Shown: piece after piece, positions 7,931-17,136 of the stretch
Numbering within the stretch: position 1 is the stretch's first letter
How the letters are laid out: each line of letters opens with the position of its first letter
DNA from: Vibrio sp. 05-20-BW147
GTDB taxonomy: Bacteria > Pseudomonadota > Gammaproteobacteria > Enterobacterales > Vibrionaceae
Direction of reading: 5' to 3'
DNA length: 64,000 nt
NCBI RefSeq assembly: GCF_013369385.1
Contig: NZ_SZTO01000002.1
Span: forward strand, 186,001-250,000
Program-made: the position numbers and the translations under genes
The notes under the pieces: model-generated
Databases searched by the model: none
What the model saw: only the letters and a program-made list of their open reading frames with translations
What the model was told of the DNA's origin: nothing

Positions 7931-9670
7931 ATGAAAAGCCCTTATACCTTAGGCAATCACATCCTTTTCGAGGTGAATGATGATGAACTGGAAGTGACGA
8001 TAAATAACAATGAAGTTCACTTCTGCTATCACGGTATGCACAACCGTATCATCGATGATCGATTTGAACTTTTTCGTACTCCTTTCCATTTTGAAGCTCA
8101 GGCTCAGCTCTTGGGGGACGGGTTTCAAATGTTGGCGCAGACCACAGGCACTCGAGACCAAGTGATCGACATCGGTCGTTGTCCTGACAATAACCCACAA
8201 TATCGCCTTTATTCACAGCATGCGCCTAAGCGTTACTACAATTACTTAGTGATTGAGGAATCACAAGGTTACACCTTGTTTGGTTTTACCTCATGTCGGC
8301 GCTTCGCGGGCTATTTTGAGCTGGAACAGGCGGGTAACCACTGGCATGTTGTCGCTTATCTTGATGGCGAACAGACGGAAATCCAAGATTGGGAAACCAA
8401 TACGCTGGAATCTGTGGTGCTGTTGGAAGGCGCGTCTTTGTCTGAGCTCTATGCTGAGTTTGCGCAACATATTGCGCTTCATCATCCGATCAGAGCAGGG
8501 GTGGAGCAGAATTCGCCAGTAGGTTGGTGTTCTTGGTATGCCTATTATGCCGATGTGAGCCAGCAAAATATTTTAGCGAATGTCGAGCAGATGCAGGGCA
8601 GCTTAGAGGCGCTGGAGTGGGTCTTACTTGATGATGGCTATCAGGCCTTTATGGGCGATTGGCTGACTCCTTCTGACAAGTTTTCAGGGGGAGTCAAACA
8701 ACTGATTGCACAGATTCGTGCGAGTGGCAAAAAACCAGCGATTTGGTTGGCGCCTTTTATTGCTCAGCCTGAATCAGAGATCTTTCGTAAGCATCCCGAA
8801 TGGTTTGTTAAACATCAGGATGGCTCACTGCTAAAAGCAGAGGACATCACTTATGGCGGTTGGCGCTGTACACCTTGGTATATCCTTGATACATCACATC
8901 CTGAAGTGCAGGAGCACCTAACTCATGTAGTAAAAACCATGCGAGAAGAGTGGGGTGTAGAGCTCTTTAAATTGGACGCTAACTATTGGGGAGCGCTAAA
9001 AGGGCAGCGTTACCAAAAAGGCATAACAGGTGTTGAAGCGTATCGACTCGGGATGGATGCGATCGCTCAAGGAGCGGGCGAAGCGTGGCTACTTGGTTGT
9101 AACGCGCCAATGTGGCCCTCTTTAGGATTGGTTGATGCCATGCGCGTTTCGGATGACGTTGAGCGCCACGCACATCGCTTCGAACAAACTGCCAAAGAGA
9201 CCTTCTACCGCAGTTGGCAGCATCGAAAACTGTGGCAGATTGATCCTGATTGCGCAACGTTCACTTCGCTACCTAACCAAGGTGCGCAAAGGCAAGAATA
9301 TGAATTTCACCGCAATGTCCTACTTGCGTGTGGCGGGCTGCTGCTGTCGGGCGATCCACTTCCTGAGATCACGCCATTCGCCAAATCTTGTCTTGCCAAA
9401 TTGATGGTTCGTCAAAAGCACAATCAGAATGCGGCGAAATTTACTGCGTTCAGTCTCAACCACGCCTTCTTGAAACTGACCGAGAAAAACGATCTGCACT
9501 GTTTGTTCAATTATGACGGCCAGCAAGACAAAGAGTTTACGTTGATCTCTGATACGCCAGTGCATTGGTACGACTACTGGACACAAGAACGTTTAAGTGA
9601 TGAGCCTTGCCAGTTGTTTGTGACCCAATTAAATCCGGGCTTGAATTCCAAAGCCATCGTCACAGCGTAA
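7931..9670 (+). CDS. GH36-type alpha-galactosidase
   Basis: A 579-aa glycoside hydrolase of the melibiase (GH36/clan D) type. The central barrel shows WCSWYAYY, VLLDDGYQ, and the nucleophile motif FKLD (Asp about 349). The acid/base region RVSDD puts a catalytic Asp at about 409. No signal peptide is seen, so it likely acts in the cytoplasm on imported alpha-galactosides. No sugar transporter, regulator or other catabolic gene adjoins it, which is unusual for such an enzyme. The ribosome site is weak. Substrate range (melibiose, raffinose, galactosyl-glycerol or others) cannot be read from sequence alone. Confidence 0.8.
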   Translation: MKSPYTLGNHILFEVNDDELEVTINNNEVHFCYHGMHNRIIDDRFELFRTPFHFEAQAQLLGDGFQMLAQTTGTRDQVIDIGRCPDNNPQYRLYSQHAPKRYYNYLVIEESQGYTLFGFTSCRRFAGYFELEQAGNHWHVVAYLDGEQTEIQDWETNTLESVVLLEGASLSELYAEFAQHIALHHPIRAGVEQNSPVGWCSWYAYYADVSQQNILANVEQMQGSLEALEWVLLDDGYQAFMGDWLTPSDKFSGGVKQLIAQIRASGKKPAIWLAPFIAQPESEIFRKHPEWFVKHQDGSLLKAEDITYGGWRCTPWYILDTSHPEVQEHLTHVVKTMREEWGVELFKLDANYWGALKGQRYQKGITGVEAYRLGMDAIAQGAGEAWLLGCNAPMWPSLGLVDAMRVSDDVERHAHRFEQTAKETFYRSWQHRKLWQIDPDCATFTSLPNQGAQRQEYEFHRNVLLACGGLLLSGDPLPEITPFAKSCLAKLMVRQKHNQNAAKFTAFSLNHAFLKLTEKNDLHCLFNYDGQQDKEFTLISDTPVHWYDYWTQERLSDEPCQLFVTQLNPGLNSKAIVTA

Positions 9671-9700
9671 GCGCGCTTAGTCGTAAGCATATCCAGACAA

Positions 9701-9726
9701 GAGCCTCACTTTATAGAGGCTCTTTT
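9701..9726 (+). terminator. Terminator after the alpha-galactosidase gene
   Basis: GAGCCTC and GAGGCTC pair around a short AT-rich loop, followed by TTTT. Confidence 0.85.
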
Positions 9727-9771
9727 CCGTTGAGATGATGGGGTGTTTGACGGTTGTTTGCTTTGTACAAA

Positions 9772-10986
9772 CTAATATTCAAACAGGAAGAAATAACCAT
9801 AACCCACAATAAAAGCCGGAATGGCAGAGTAAATCGTCGCGACCAAGGCCGCTTTCGGTGCCATTGCAATGGCAGGGAAGAGCGCGTCACCATCGTTTGA
9901 AATCGCGTTGGCGAGCTGCGCGGAGAGCGGAGCAGCACCGGAGAGATATAAGCTGGTCATGAGAATTTGTGGCCCGCATCCGGGCAACATTCCCACGACA
10001 ACCCCGATGAGTGGCATCCATACGCCCCATCCTGAGAAAGTCGCCTGTAGATTCAGCCCAGAAAAATAGCGAGTCAGTTCAAAGGCGAGAAAGGCCAAAA
10101 TCACCCAAGCACTGACGAAATTCGTGTCTTGGGCGGCTTTTTGAATCGGATGGGAGTCGATGATCTTTTCGTCTTCAGAGACGGCGGATTGATAGCTGCC
10201 GAACTCTTTGGTCAATGCCCAAAGGAACATGCTGGTGACGGCGAAAATCGCGCCCATCCATTCGATGGTGTTTTCCTCAAGACCAAACAGCAAATTCACA
10301 TCCACTTGAAACGAACCAAGCAGAGCGAGGCCCGCGGCAGGTATCAGAAGCCATTTCCAAAATGCGCCTTGCAAGTTAATGGCTCGCTGTTCAAATGGGG
10401 TATGTGCGTCTTGCTTGTTTTGGCAACAATGTGGTCGGTTAGGTTCATCGCTCACTTTGGGCCGTAAAAAATCGTCGCCATGGAGTGCGTTCACCACCAT
10501 GCCAGAAAGGGTTCCTACCGCAATGCCCAACGCAATAACGCCGAGTCCAGTCACGGGTTTGGCGGCAAGCAGCAGAAAGGCAGCGTCGCCCATGGTTGAG
10601 GTTAGCACGGCGACAATCGCTCCAAAGCCAACTCGGCCGCTGATGAATTGCGTTGTGACAACAATGGCGCCGCCACAACCGGGCAGAGCGCCAAGTAAAG
10701 CGGCAAAAAAGACTTGGTAGTGGCGTGATGCGCGATAAAGTTGTGTCACTCGATTGGTGCGCGACATAAAGCCAGACAAATAGTGGTAAATGGCAAGCGT
10801 GGCCGCGACGTAACAAGAAACCGCCCAGAAAGAGTCAGAGAGAGTCGTCACGGTGATTTGTCGAGTCGTGTCACTAAGCAGCAACACCAAAAGTGCAACA
10901 GGCAACACCAACCGTTTATGAGCGAGACGAAACTGCGTCGGTTGCAGCAACGGGTGCGTTGAGCTAAAAAATTTCGTTGCGTTCAT
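9772..10986 (-). CDS. mntX: MntX-type putative manganese transporter
   Basis: A 404-aa inner-membrane protein with about ten hydrophobic segments in two similar halves. Each half carries the element PGCGG/PGCGP (LGALPGCGGAIV and VGMLPGCGPQIL) in a membrane segment, with acidic residues nearby (STMGDAAF, SNDGDALF), an inverted-repeat design. This matches the family annotated as putative manganese transporter; MntX has been described as a Mn importer in marine bacteria including Vibrio. A polar loop with HCCQNKQDAH lies in the middle. It is divergent from the Mn-dependent pyrophosphatase gene ppaC, with a Fur-type box between them, which supports a role in manganese. Transport direction is not shown by the sequence. 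Confidence 0.7.
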   Translation of the reverse strand: MNATKFFSSTHPLLQPTQFRLAHKRLVLPVALLVLLLSDTTRQITVTTLSDSFWAVSCYVAATLAIYHYLSGFMSRTNRVTQLYRASRHYQVFFAALLGALPGCGGAIVVTTQFISGRVGFGAIVAVLTSTMGDAAFLLLAAKPVTGLGVIALGIAVGTLSGMVVNALHGDDFLRPKVSDEPNRPHCCQNKQDAHTPFEQRAINLQGAFWKWLLIPAAGLALLGSFQVDVNLLFGLEENTIEWMGAIFAVTSMFLWALTKEFGSYQSAVSEDEKIIDSHPIQKAAQDTNFVSAWVILAFLAFELTRYFSGLNLQATFSGWGVWMPLIGVVVGMLPGCGPQILMTSLYLSGAAPLSAQLANAISNDGDALFPAIAMAPKAALVATIYSAIPAFIVGYGYFFLFEY

Positions 10987-11002
10987 TGTTGTCTCTAATG
11001 CA

Positions 11003-11022
11003 AATAAGAATGATTATCATTA
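11003..11022. promoter_or_regulatory. Fur-type (Fur/Mur) box between mntX and ppaC
   Basis: The 13-base palindrome AATGATTATCATT lies at the centre (about 11009-11021), close to the Fur-family consensus built from GATAAT-like hexamers. It lies 17-36 bases before the mntX start and about 145 bases before ppaC, so mntX is the more likely target. A metal-responsive Fur-family repressor is inferred. Confidence 0.7.
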
Positions 11023-11164
11023 TATGAAAGTGAGAATTATTCGCAATAGCGAGAGGTCACTTTTCTTGATGTCAAATCCGCTCATTTCAGGTAAAGTATG
11101 CCCCTTTGTGAGCAACCCTGCTTTTTGGTTAAGCAGGAATAACGAGACTTGGATAGGAAAGATA

Positions 11165-12070
11165 ATGATTCTAGTTGTAGGTCATAAAAACCCAGACAGT
11201 GACAGTATTTGTAGTGCCATCGTAGCCACTGAGCTGCTAAAAGCGCGTGGCGTTGAAGCGATGCCGATTCGTCAAGGCGAAATCAACCGCGAAACACAGC
11301 ACATTCTTGAAGTGGCTGGTGCAGAGGTTCCTGAGCTACGTACATCAGTAGCCGGTGAAACGGTGTGGTTGGTGGATTACTCAGATCTTGCGCAAGCGCC
11401 TGATGATATCGCTGAAGCTGAAGTTGCGGGTATCGTTGACCATCACCGTCTTGGTGACGTCATGACCGTAAACCCAATGGAAGCATGGATCTGGCCTGTT
11501 GGTTGTACTAACACCGTTCTGTTCAACATGTTTAAGATTGAAGGTCACGCGATCTCTGAAAAAATCGCTAAGCTAATGATGTCTGCAATCCTGTCTGACA
11601 CCGTAGGTTTTGCTTCTCCAACTTGTACGCAAAAAGATAAAGATGCAGTAGCAGAGCTTGCGCAAATTGCCGGTGTTACTGATATTGATGCGTTCACTAA
11701 AGATCTACTGATCGCGAAAACAAACATTGAAGGTCTGTCTGCTGCACAGCTTGTAGAGAAAGATCTGAAAGGTTACCCATTCAATGGTCGTGACGTGGTT
11801 GTAGGCCAAGTTGAACTGGCAACGCTTGAGCAAGTAGATGGCATGATCGAAGCACTAGAAGCAGACCTACAACGTCGTTGTGACGAAGATGGCCTTGCGT
11901 TTGCTGCTGTTATGCTCACTGACATCACGACAGCATGGACTCGCTTGATCTACAAAGGTGAGTGGTCAGACAAACTGGCTAAGCATGAAAAAGATGGCCT
12001 GCTGATGATGGAAAACACGCTAAGTCGTAAGAAGCAAGGCTGGCCTTGGCTTCAAGTTGAGCTTGCGTAA
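11165..12070 (+). CDS. ppaC: Manganese-dependent inorganic pyrophosphatase (family II)
   Basis: Hydrolyses pyrophosphate to phosphate in the cytoplasm. The 301-aa protein has the DHH-family motifs in order: GHKNPDSDS near residue 6, VDYSD, VDHH at about residue 95, and SDTVGF, which bind Mn2+, with a C-terminal DHHA2 domain containing the substrate-binding SRKKQ near the end. The ATG at 11165 has a good TAGGAAAG ribosome site and starts exactly at the family's ILVVGHKNPDSD; the in-frame start at 11024 would add 47 unrelated residues and run through the Fur-type box. Codon use suggests strong expression. Mn dependence fits its neighbour mntX. Confidence 0.95.
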   Translation: MILVVGHKNPDSDSICSAIVATELLKARGVEAMPIRQGEINRETQHILEVAGAEVPELRTSVAGETVWLVDYSDLAQAPDDIAEAEVAGIVDHHRLGDVMTVNPMEAWIWPVGCTNTVLFNMFKIEGHAISEKIAKLMMSAILSDTVGFASPTCTQKDKDAVAELAQIAGVTDIDAFTKDLLIAKTNIEGLSAAQLVEKDLKGYPFNGRDVVVGQVELATLEQVDGMIEALEADLQRRCDEDGLAFAAVMLTDITTAWTRLIYKGEWSDKLAKHEKDGLLMMENTLSRKKQGWPWLQVELA

Positions 12071-12130
12071 TCAGTCGCACAGAGTGAAAGAGTCTCGCTG
12101 GTACTCGATGAGACTTTGCACCATAATGGA

Positions 12131-12163
12131 AACGCCCATTTGCCACGGCAAGTGGGCGTTTTT
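12131..12163 (+). terminator. Terminator of ppaC
   Basis: AACGCCCA and TGGGCGTT pair, with an inner TTGCC/GGCAA stem, followed by TTT and an AT-rich tract. Confidence 0.85.
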
Positions 12164-12201
12164 AATTAAATGTCGCCAAAAGGCAAAAGTGGAGAGGCGC
12201 A

Positions 12202-12591
12202 ATGACCACACCATTATCCCAAGATCAAATTCGTACTATTAATAGTTACGATCAAGAGCAGCGTTTACGTTACTGCGTGAAGGAAATTGTCGCCCAGCGC
12301 CAAGTATGGATCCTCACTGATGAGCATGGCTGCGTAATGCTCAACAGCGAAGAGGAAGAGTGCGTACCGGTTTGGCCAAATAAAGAGTTTGCCGAAGAGT
12401 GGGCCACGGGCGATTGGCAAGAGTGCCAAGCGGAATCGATCTCGCTAAACAAGTGGCACAGCCGCTGGACTCGTGGCTTAGAAGACGACGAGCTATCGGT
12501 TGTCGTGTTTCCGAGCATTAATGAGGAAGGGGTGGTGCTGTTCCCTGATGAGTTTGACTTTGAACTGAAAAAACAGGCGGCGAAGAGATAA
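12202..12591 (+). CDS. DUF2750 family protein
   Basis: A 129-aa soluble, acidic protein with the DUF2750-like pattern RYCVKEIVAQRQVWIL, then VWPNKEFAEEW and a C-terminal VLFPDEFDFEL. The family has no known biochemical role; members look like small immunity or accessory proteins with a WPxxxFA element. GAGAGGCGCA precedes the ATG. It stands alone between two terminators. Confidence 0.75.
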   Translation: MTTPLSQDQIRTINSYDQEQRLRYCVKEIVAQRQVWILTDEHGCVMLNSEEEECVPVWPNKEFAEEWATGDWQECQAESISLNKWHSRWTRGLEDDELSVVVFPSINEEGVVLFPDEFDFELKKQAAKR

Positions 12592-12616
12592 AACGCTCTG
12601 GTCAATCACAGAACAT

Positions 12617-12643
12617 AACGGTGCGATTCAGCGCCGTTTTTTT
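12617..12643 (+). terminator. Terminator of the DUF2750 gene
   Basis: AACGGTGC pairs with GCGCCGTT, allowing one G-T pair, followed by seven Ts. Confidence 0.8.
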
Positions 12644-12684
12644 ATCGCCGTATAGCAATTTAACGGCTTTGAACCGCTTAACGA

Positions 12685-13467
12685 TCAATACCCAATAAAC
12701 TGAAACAGCTCGGTTTGCGTCGCGACATCGACGGATTGAGATAAGGTGCCGTTGTCGGCGAAACGCGTGAGCAGTGTACTTAGCACTGGTTTGACTTCCG
12801 CCTCCGACATACCGGCTTTAATCTCCGGTTGATAAAGCAACTTGAGTAGAACGATATCGAGTGGTGAGAGTAACTCTTCTGGGGAATTGTCATTAAAAAT
12901 AGAAGGGTAAGCCTGATCTGAATCGTTAGGCAGGCCAAGAACCTGCGTGACTTCTTCCACAATACAAGCGACTAATTTGCCGTGCTCGCGTGCTTTGTCG
13001 ACAGGAATAACAATCGCAGCGTAATAGATGGCACTTTGGCGAGTTTTAAAACCCGCTTTGCAAACCGCGCTGCCCAGATTGTTGGCAGATTTGCGTCCCA
13101 TGAGACGTTTGACTTCACTTTGATAGCTCGATTCTTGGGTGAACACCCAAACAACGTTGGCTTGCGCTTTGTCGCTGGTGGTCTCAATTGAGAGGCCTGT
13201 GATGGCGGACAAATCACGCAGGTGCATTTTTAATAGCGATGCATGCAGCGCTTTATCTGCGACCTGATGCTCAACGTACACACGTATCGGCGTGTGCCAT
13301 TTGCGAACTTTTTTTTCCCCTGGGCTATATTCATTGCGCAATGCCACTTGAATGAATGCGTTGCTGACGAAGGCGGGTTGAAGCCACGTTTTCTCCACTG
13401 CATGAGTGCCCGATGTCAAAAGCAGGAGAGCAATGCCAATCAGTGGTTTCACCCAAATGTTATTCAT
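12685..13467 (-). CDS. DUF2927 domain-containing exported protein
   Basis: A 260-aa protein with a Sec signal peptide (hydrophobic stretch ending GTHA, about residue 23) and a DUF2927 domain containing CIVEEVTQVLGLPND and SPLDIVLLKLLY, reminiscent of a metalloprotease-like fold but with EE in place of an HExxH motif. Probably periplasmic. Its function is unknown. It follows sapF with a gap of 55 bases and the same orientation, so it might be the last gene of the sap transcript. Confidence 0.7.
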   Translation of the reverse strand: MNNIWVKPLIGIALLLLTSGTHAVEKTWLQPAFVSNAFIQVALRNEYSPGEKKVRKWHTPIRVYVEHQVADKALHASLLKMHLRDLSAITGLSIETTSDKAQANVVWVFTQESSYQSEVKRLMGRKSANNLGSAVCKAGFKTRQSAIYYAAIVIPVDKAREHGKLVACIVEEVTQVLGLPNDSDQAYPSIFNDNSPEELLSPLDIVLLKLLYQPEIKAGMSEAEVKPVLSTLLTRFADNGTLSQSVDVATQTELFQFIGY

Positions 13468-13522
13468 GCATTGCTCCTTGCTTCGCTGACTATTTTCTCA
13501 TCACGCTGACAGATGGCTTCTA

Positions 13523-14308
13523 CTAGTAGTGAGAAGGGGTTTTGTAGAAATGGTTTTCGACCAAGCGTTGTGTAAGAGGATGCTGTGGATCGCTCAACAC
13601 GATTTGCGTATCTCCAGATTCCACCACTTCTCCATCATGCATCACCATCACTTTATCGGTGATGTGTTTAACGATACCGATGTGTTGTGATACGTAGACA
13701 AACGATACGCCCATCTCTTCTTGCAGTTCTAAAAAGAGGTTGATGATTTGTGAGCGCATTGCCATGTCTAAGCCGTTTAGCGCTTCGTCGGCAACGATGA
13801 TAGAGGGTTGTAGAATCAAGGCTCGTGCTAAGCAGACACGCTGTTTTTGCCCGGTTGCCAGCATTTGCGGATAAAAATAGGCGTGTTCGGGTAACAGGCC
13901 AACCCGCAATAGCGTGTCTTTAACCCGTTTTAGACGTGCTTCTGGTGGCATATTGGTGTTTCGCTTGAGTGGACCTTCCAAAATACGCCCGATTTGAATA
14001 CGTGGATTCAACGAGGTGTTGGGATCTTGGAAAATCATCCGAATCAGTTTGCAGCGCGTGGCGTAATCTCGGTGCTCGAGTCGCTCGCCGTTGACACGAA
14101 TTTCGCCAGAAGTCGGTTCCACCATGCCCGCCAGCATACGGGCTAGTGTTGATTTCCCTGAACCATTTTGGCCAATAAAACCAATGGTTTGACCCGCTTC
14201 GAGCGTAAAGCTGACCGGTTTGACCGCTTGTTGTACTCTGCGTTTAAACAAGCCCGAACGCGTGACAAAGTTCTTGGATAGGTTCTCTACCTCTAACAAG
14301 GCACTCAT
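13523..14308 (-). CDS. sapF: SapF, ABC transporter ATP-binding subunit
   Basis: One of two ATPases of the Sap peptide/polyamine ABC system. The 261-aa protein shows Walker [10 protein letters not shown], a Q-loop in [11 protein letters not shown], and a signature segment reading ATGQKQR instead of LSGGQ, as is usual for SapF. Walker B is IIVADEAL. It overlaps sapD by 4 bases (ATGA), indicating translational coupling. Sap systems are linked to resistance to antimicrobial peptides, potassium uptake and, in E. coli, putrescine export by SapBCDF; which role holds here cannot be read from the sequence. Confidence 0.88.
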   Translation of the reverse strand: MSALLEVENLSKNFVTRSGLFKRRVQQAVKPVSFTLEAGQTIGFIGQNGSGKSTLARMLAGMVEPTSGEIRVNGERLEHRDYATRCKLIRMIFQDPNTSLNPRIQIGRILEGPLKRNTNMPPEARLKRVKDTLLRVGLLPEHAYFYPQMLATGQKQRVCLARALILQPSIIVADEALNGLDMAMRSQIINLFLELQEEMGVSFVYVSQHIGIVKHITDKVMVMHDGEVVESGDTQIVLSDPQHPLTQRLVENHFYKTPSHY

Positions 14309-15300
14309 GAATCTTTCTCCGTGTTAAGAGGGAAATGACAGCTAAACTTATGATTTTTAATGCGGCGTGCATAAGGGATCTCCACACACTGGCGCTGTGC
14401 ATAAGGGCAGCGTGGCCCCAAACGGCAGCCAATAGGCAAATGCTGCAATGGCGGGATCGACCCCGGTAGAGACTGCAACTTTTGTTTGTGAGGAATCCAG
14501 TGGCTAAAATCAGGCATCGCTTTCAATAGCGCAGCGGTGTATGGGTGCTTTGGCGCCTCCAAAATACTATCTGTATCAGCAGACTCTACTGATTGCCCAC
14601 AGTACATTACCGTAATACGGTTAGCCCATTGGGTAATATTGGTTAAGTCGTGGCCGATGAGCAGAATCGTGGTGTTGTTCAACTGATTCATGCGACTTAG
14701 CAAACGCAGAATCTGGTTCTGAGTGATTGGATCTAAGTCATTAGTGGGTTCATCGGCAATCAAGAGCTTAGGTGCGGTGGCTATTGCCATCGCAATCATC
14801 ACTTTTTGACATTCACCATCTGTAAGCTCATAAGGATAGCTCTTCATTAAGCGTACATGGTCTTTAATCCCAACTTTGTGGAGAAGGGCAATGGCGCGTT
14901 TCTTACGCCATTTGAAACGTTCCCACCATTTTCCGTCAAAAGTGCGTGATGGAATCGATTCAATCAACTGCTTACCCACTTCTTCAGACGGGTCAAGACA
15001 GGTGGATGGCTCTTGGAAAATCATTGCGATGTCGCGAGCAATGACTCGTCGACGCTCACTTGGCGTGAGTTGCAGCAGATCAATGTTGCCCAATCGCATA
15101 CGGTCGGCGGTGACTTTCCAGTTGTCTTTACATACCCCAACGATGGCTTTGGCGACTAAGCTTTTACCCGAGCCTGATTCGCCAACGAGACCGCGAATTT
15201 CACCTTCATTTAGCGTGAGGCTCATGCGGTCAACGGCTTTTACTAAGCCTTGCGGTGTCTCAATTTCGATCGTCAAATGACGAATATCCAATAACGGCAT
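14305..15300 (-). CDS. sapD: SapD, ABC transporter ATP-binding subunit
   Basis: A 331-aa ATPase of the oligopeptide (OppD-like) class. Walker A is GESGSGKS, the signature is LTDGECQ in place of LSGGQ, and Walker B is [13 protein letters not shown]. The C-terminal oligopeptide-transporter extension carries the cysteine cluster C-x5-C-x6-C around [15 protein letters not shown] seen in OppD/DppD proteins that may hold an Fe-S cluster. It starts within the sapC stop (TAATG overlap). Confidence 0.9.
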   Translation of the reverse strand: MPLLDIRHLTIEIETPQGLVKAVDRMSLTLNEGEIRGLVGESGSGKSLVAKAIVGVCKDNWKVTADRMRLGNIDLLQLTPSERRRVIARDIAMIFQEPSTCLDPSEEVGKQLIESIPSRTFDGKWWERFKWRKKRAIALLHKVGIKDHVRLMKSYPYELTDGECQKVMIAMAIATAPKLLIADEPTNDLDPITQNQILRLLSRMNQLNNTTILLIGHDLTNITQWANRITVMYCGQSVESADTDSILEAPKHPYTAALLKAMPDFSHWIPHKQKLQSLPGSIPPLQHLPIGCRLGPRCPYAQRQCVEIPYARRIKNHKFSCHFPLNTEKDS

Positions 15301-16187
15301 TATTCAATCCCCGCATTGAGTGCTCGGCGTACGCCATCACCGACAAGGTTGATAACGATAACGGTAAACATAATGGATAAACCAGGCAGTGTTACGGTCC
15401 AAGGCGCGAGATAGATCAGCTCCACGGAATCGCCAAGAATTGCGCCCCATTCGGTGCTTGGTGCTTGTGCCCCCAACCCCAGAAAGCCAAGCGCGGTGAT
15501 GTCTAATATGGCCACAGAAAGGGCTAAAGTAATCTCAGTGGCAATGACAATCAGCACATTGGGTAAAATCGAGTTCCAAAGCAGGTAAAAGTTGTTGGCG
15601 CCATCAAGGCGTGCCGCCATCACGTAGTCTTTCTCAACTTCAGTATGCACTGCAATATAAACCGAACGAATAAAACGCGGAATAAGCGCAAGCCCAACGG
15701 CCAACAACACGGTGAATTCACCCACACCAAAGAACGCGACAAAGATGATCGCCAAAAGCAGTGATGGAATGGACATGACCGTATCCAGTAAGTGGTTCAA
15801 CGTACTGGAAAGAAGTCCGCGTGTCATCCCGGCAAGAACACCGATAAAGCAGCCAATGATGGCGGCAATGGCGGTGATGATGATCGCGGCGCCTAAAGTG
15901 GGTTGAGCTCCCATAATCAGTCGCGAGAGGATGTCTCGGCCCAAATCATCAGTACCAAGAAAGTACTCAACTGTTCCTGCAGGGCTCCATGATGGCGGTA
16001 CCAGCAATTGCGCGGTTTGCTGCTGAGGATCATGTGGAACCAACCAAGGTGCGCTGATGGTAACCAGCAACAACAAGATCAAACACCACAATCCAAACAT
16101 GGCGAGATTATTATTGCGGAAACTACGCCAAAAGCGCTCAAATTGAGTCGGAATATGCTCTTCCTGGTAAACACTATCGGTTAGCAT
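15300..16187 (-). CDS. sapC: SapC, ABC transporter permease
   Basis: A 295-aa inner-membrane permease with about six hydrophobic segments of the DppC/OppC type, an N-terminal cytoplasmic leader, and the EAA loop ([20 protein letters not shown]) that contacts the ATPases. It overlaps sapB by 14 bases. Confidence 0.9.
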   Translation of the reverse strand: MLTDSVYQEEHIPTQFERFWRSFRNNNLAMFGLWCLILLLLVTISAPWLVPHDPQQQTAQLLVPPSWSPAGTVEYFLGTDDLGRDILSRLIMGAQPTLGAAIIITAIAAIIGCFIGVLAGMTRGLLSSTLNHLLDTVMSIPSLLLAIIFVAFFGVGEFTVLLAVGLALIPRFIRSVYIAVHTEVEKDYVMAARLDGANNFYLLWNSILPNVLIVIATEITLALSVAILDITALGFLGLGAQAPSTEWGAILGDSVELIYLAPWTVTLPGLSIMFTVIVINLVGDGVRRALNAGIE

Positions 16188-17136
16188 ACCATTCCTTCCT
16201 TACCAGTGGATTGATGATTGCGCCAATCAGATCCGACAAAATGTTGGCTGTGAGTACTAACGTCGCTACGACCATCACTCCCGCTTGAATCGACACGTAA
16301 TCGCGATTAGAGAGCGCATCTAATAGCCAACGACCAATACCCGGCCAGTTAAAAATCGATTCTGTGATGATAGCCAGTGTTAACATGCTAGAAAGCTGTA
16401 CGCCAACTTTAGGGATAATAGGTGGGATGGCGTTACGTAACACATGCTGAGTGACAATTTCACGGGTAGTCAAACCTTTAATTCGAGCGGCGCGAATATA
16501 GTTTTTGCTCATCACATCTGCGACCGAGGCTCTCATCAATCCGATCACTTGTGTGGTTGGCGCCAGCGCCAAGACCAAACAGGGCAGCACCATATGCTCA
16601 ATGACGCTCTGCAGTGCATGAGCTTTGTAAGGCCCTTTAGCAAGAAACGCATCGATGATGGCAAAACCAGTTACGTGTTTGATTTCATAAAGTAGGTCAT
16701 AGCGCCCAGAGACAGGAAATATCTCGAAATGGAGAGAGAACACCATCAGCATCAATAGTGCGACCCAAAAGAGCGGGGCTGAGTAGCCAGACATGGAGAC
16801 AAAAGAGATGGTGGTATCGACCCACTTGCCTTGCTTCATGCCCGCAATCGTGCCAAAGGGGATACCAATAAGCAGCGCGACCAAAAAGGCAAAGAAACAC
16901 AACTCTAGGGTGGCAGGGAAAACAACGGCGAGTTCATCATAGATTGCAACGCCATTTTTACTCACGCCAAAGTTTAACTGTGCCAGCTCAGAAAGATAGA
17001 TAGACCAACCATGCCAATAATCTGCTTGAGCCCATACCGATTCTGGGTCTAAGCGTAAGATCGAAAAACCAACCATGGTTAAAATGGCCAGTGTAATTAC
17101 AAATAGATTTAAGCGTCGTACTGTATACCAAAACAT
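16174..17136 (-). CDS. sapB: SapB, ABC transporter permease
   Basis: A 320-aa inner-membrane permease of the DppB/OppB type with about six hydrophobic segments and the EAA loop (AARIKGLTTREIVTQHVLRN). The distal segment SIFNWPGIGRWL is typical of the family. It begins in the sapA stop (TAATG), so sapA-sapB-sapC-sapD-sapF form a tightly coupled operon. Confidence 0.9.
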   Translation of the reverse strand: MFWYTVRRLNLFVITLAILTMVGFSILRLDPESVWAQADYWHGWSIYLSELAQLNFGVSKNGVAIYDELAVVFPATLELCFFAFLVALLIGIPFGTIAGMKQGKWVDTTISFVSMSGYSAPLFWVALLMLMVFSLHFEIFPVSGRYDLLYEIKHVTGFAIIDAFLAKGPYKAHALQSVIEHMVLPCLVLALAPTTQVIGLMRASVADVMSKNYIRAARIKGLTTREIVTQHVLRNAIPPIIPKVGVQLSSMLTLAIITESIFNWPGIGRWLLDALSNRDYVSIQAGVMVVATLVLTANILSDLIGAIINPLVRKEWYANR

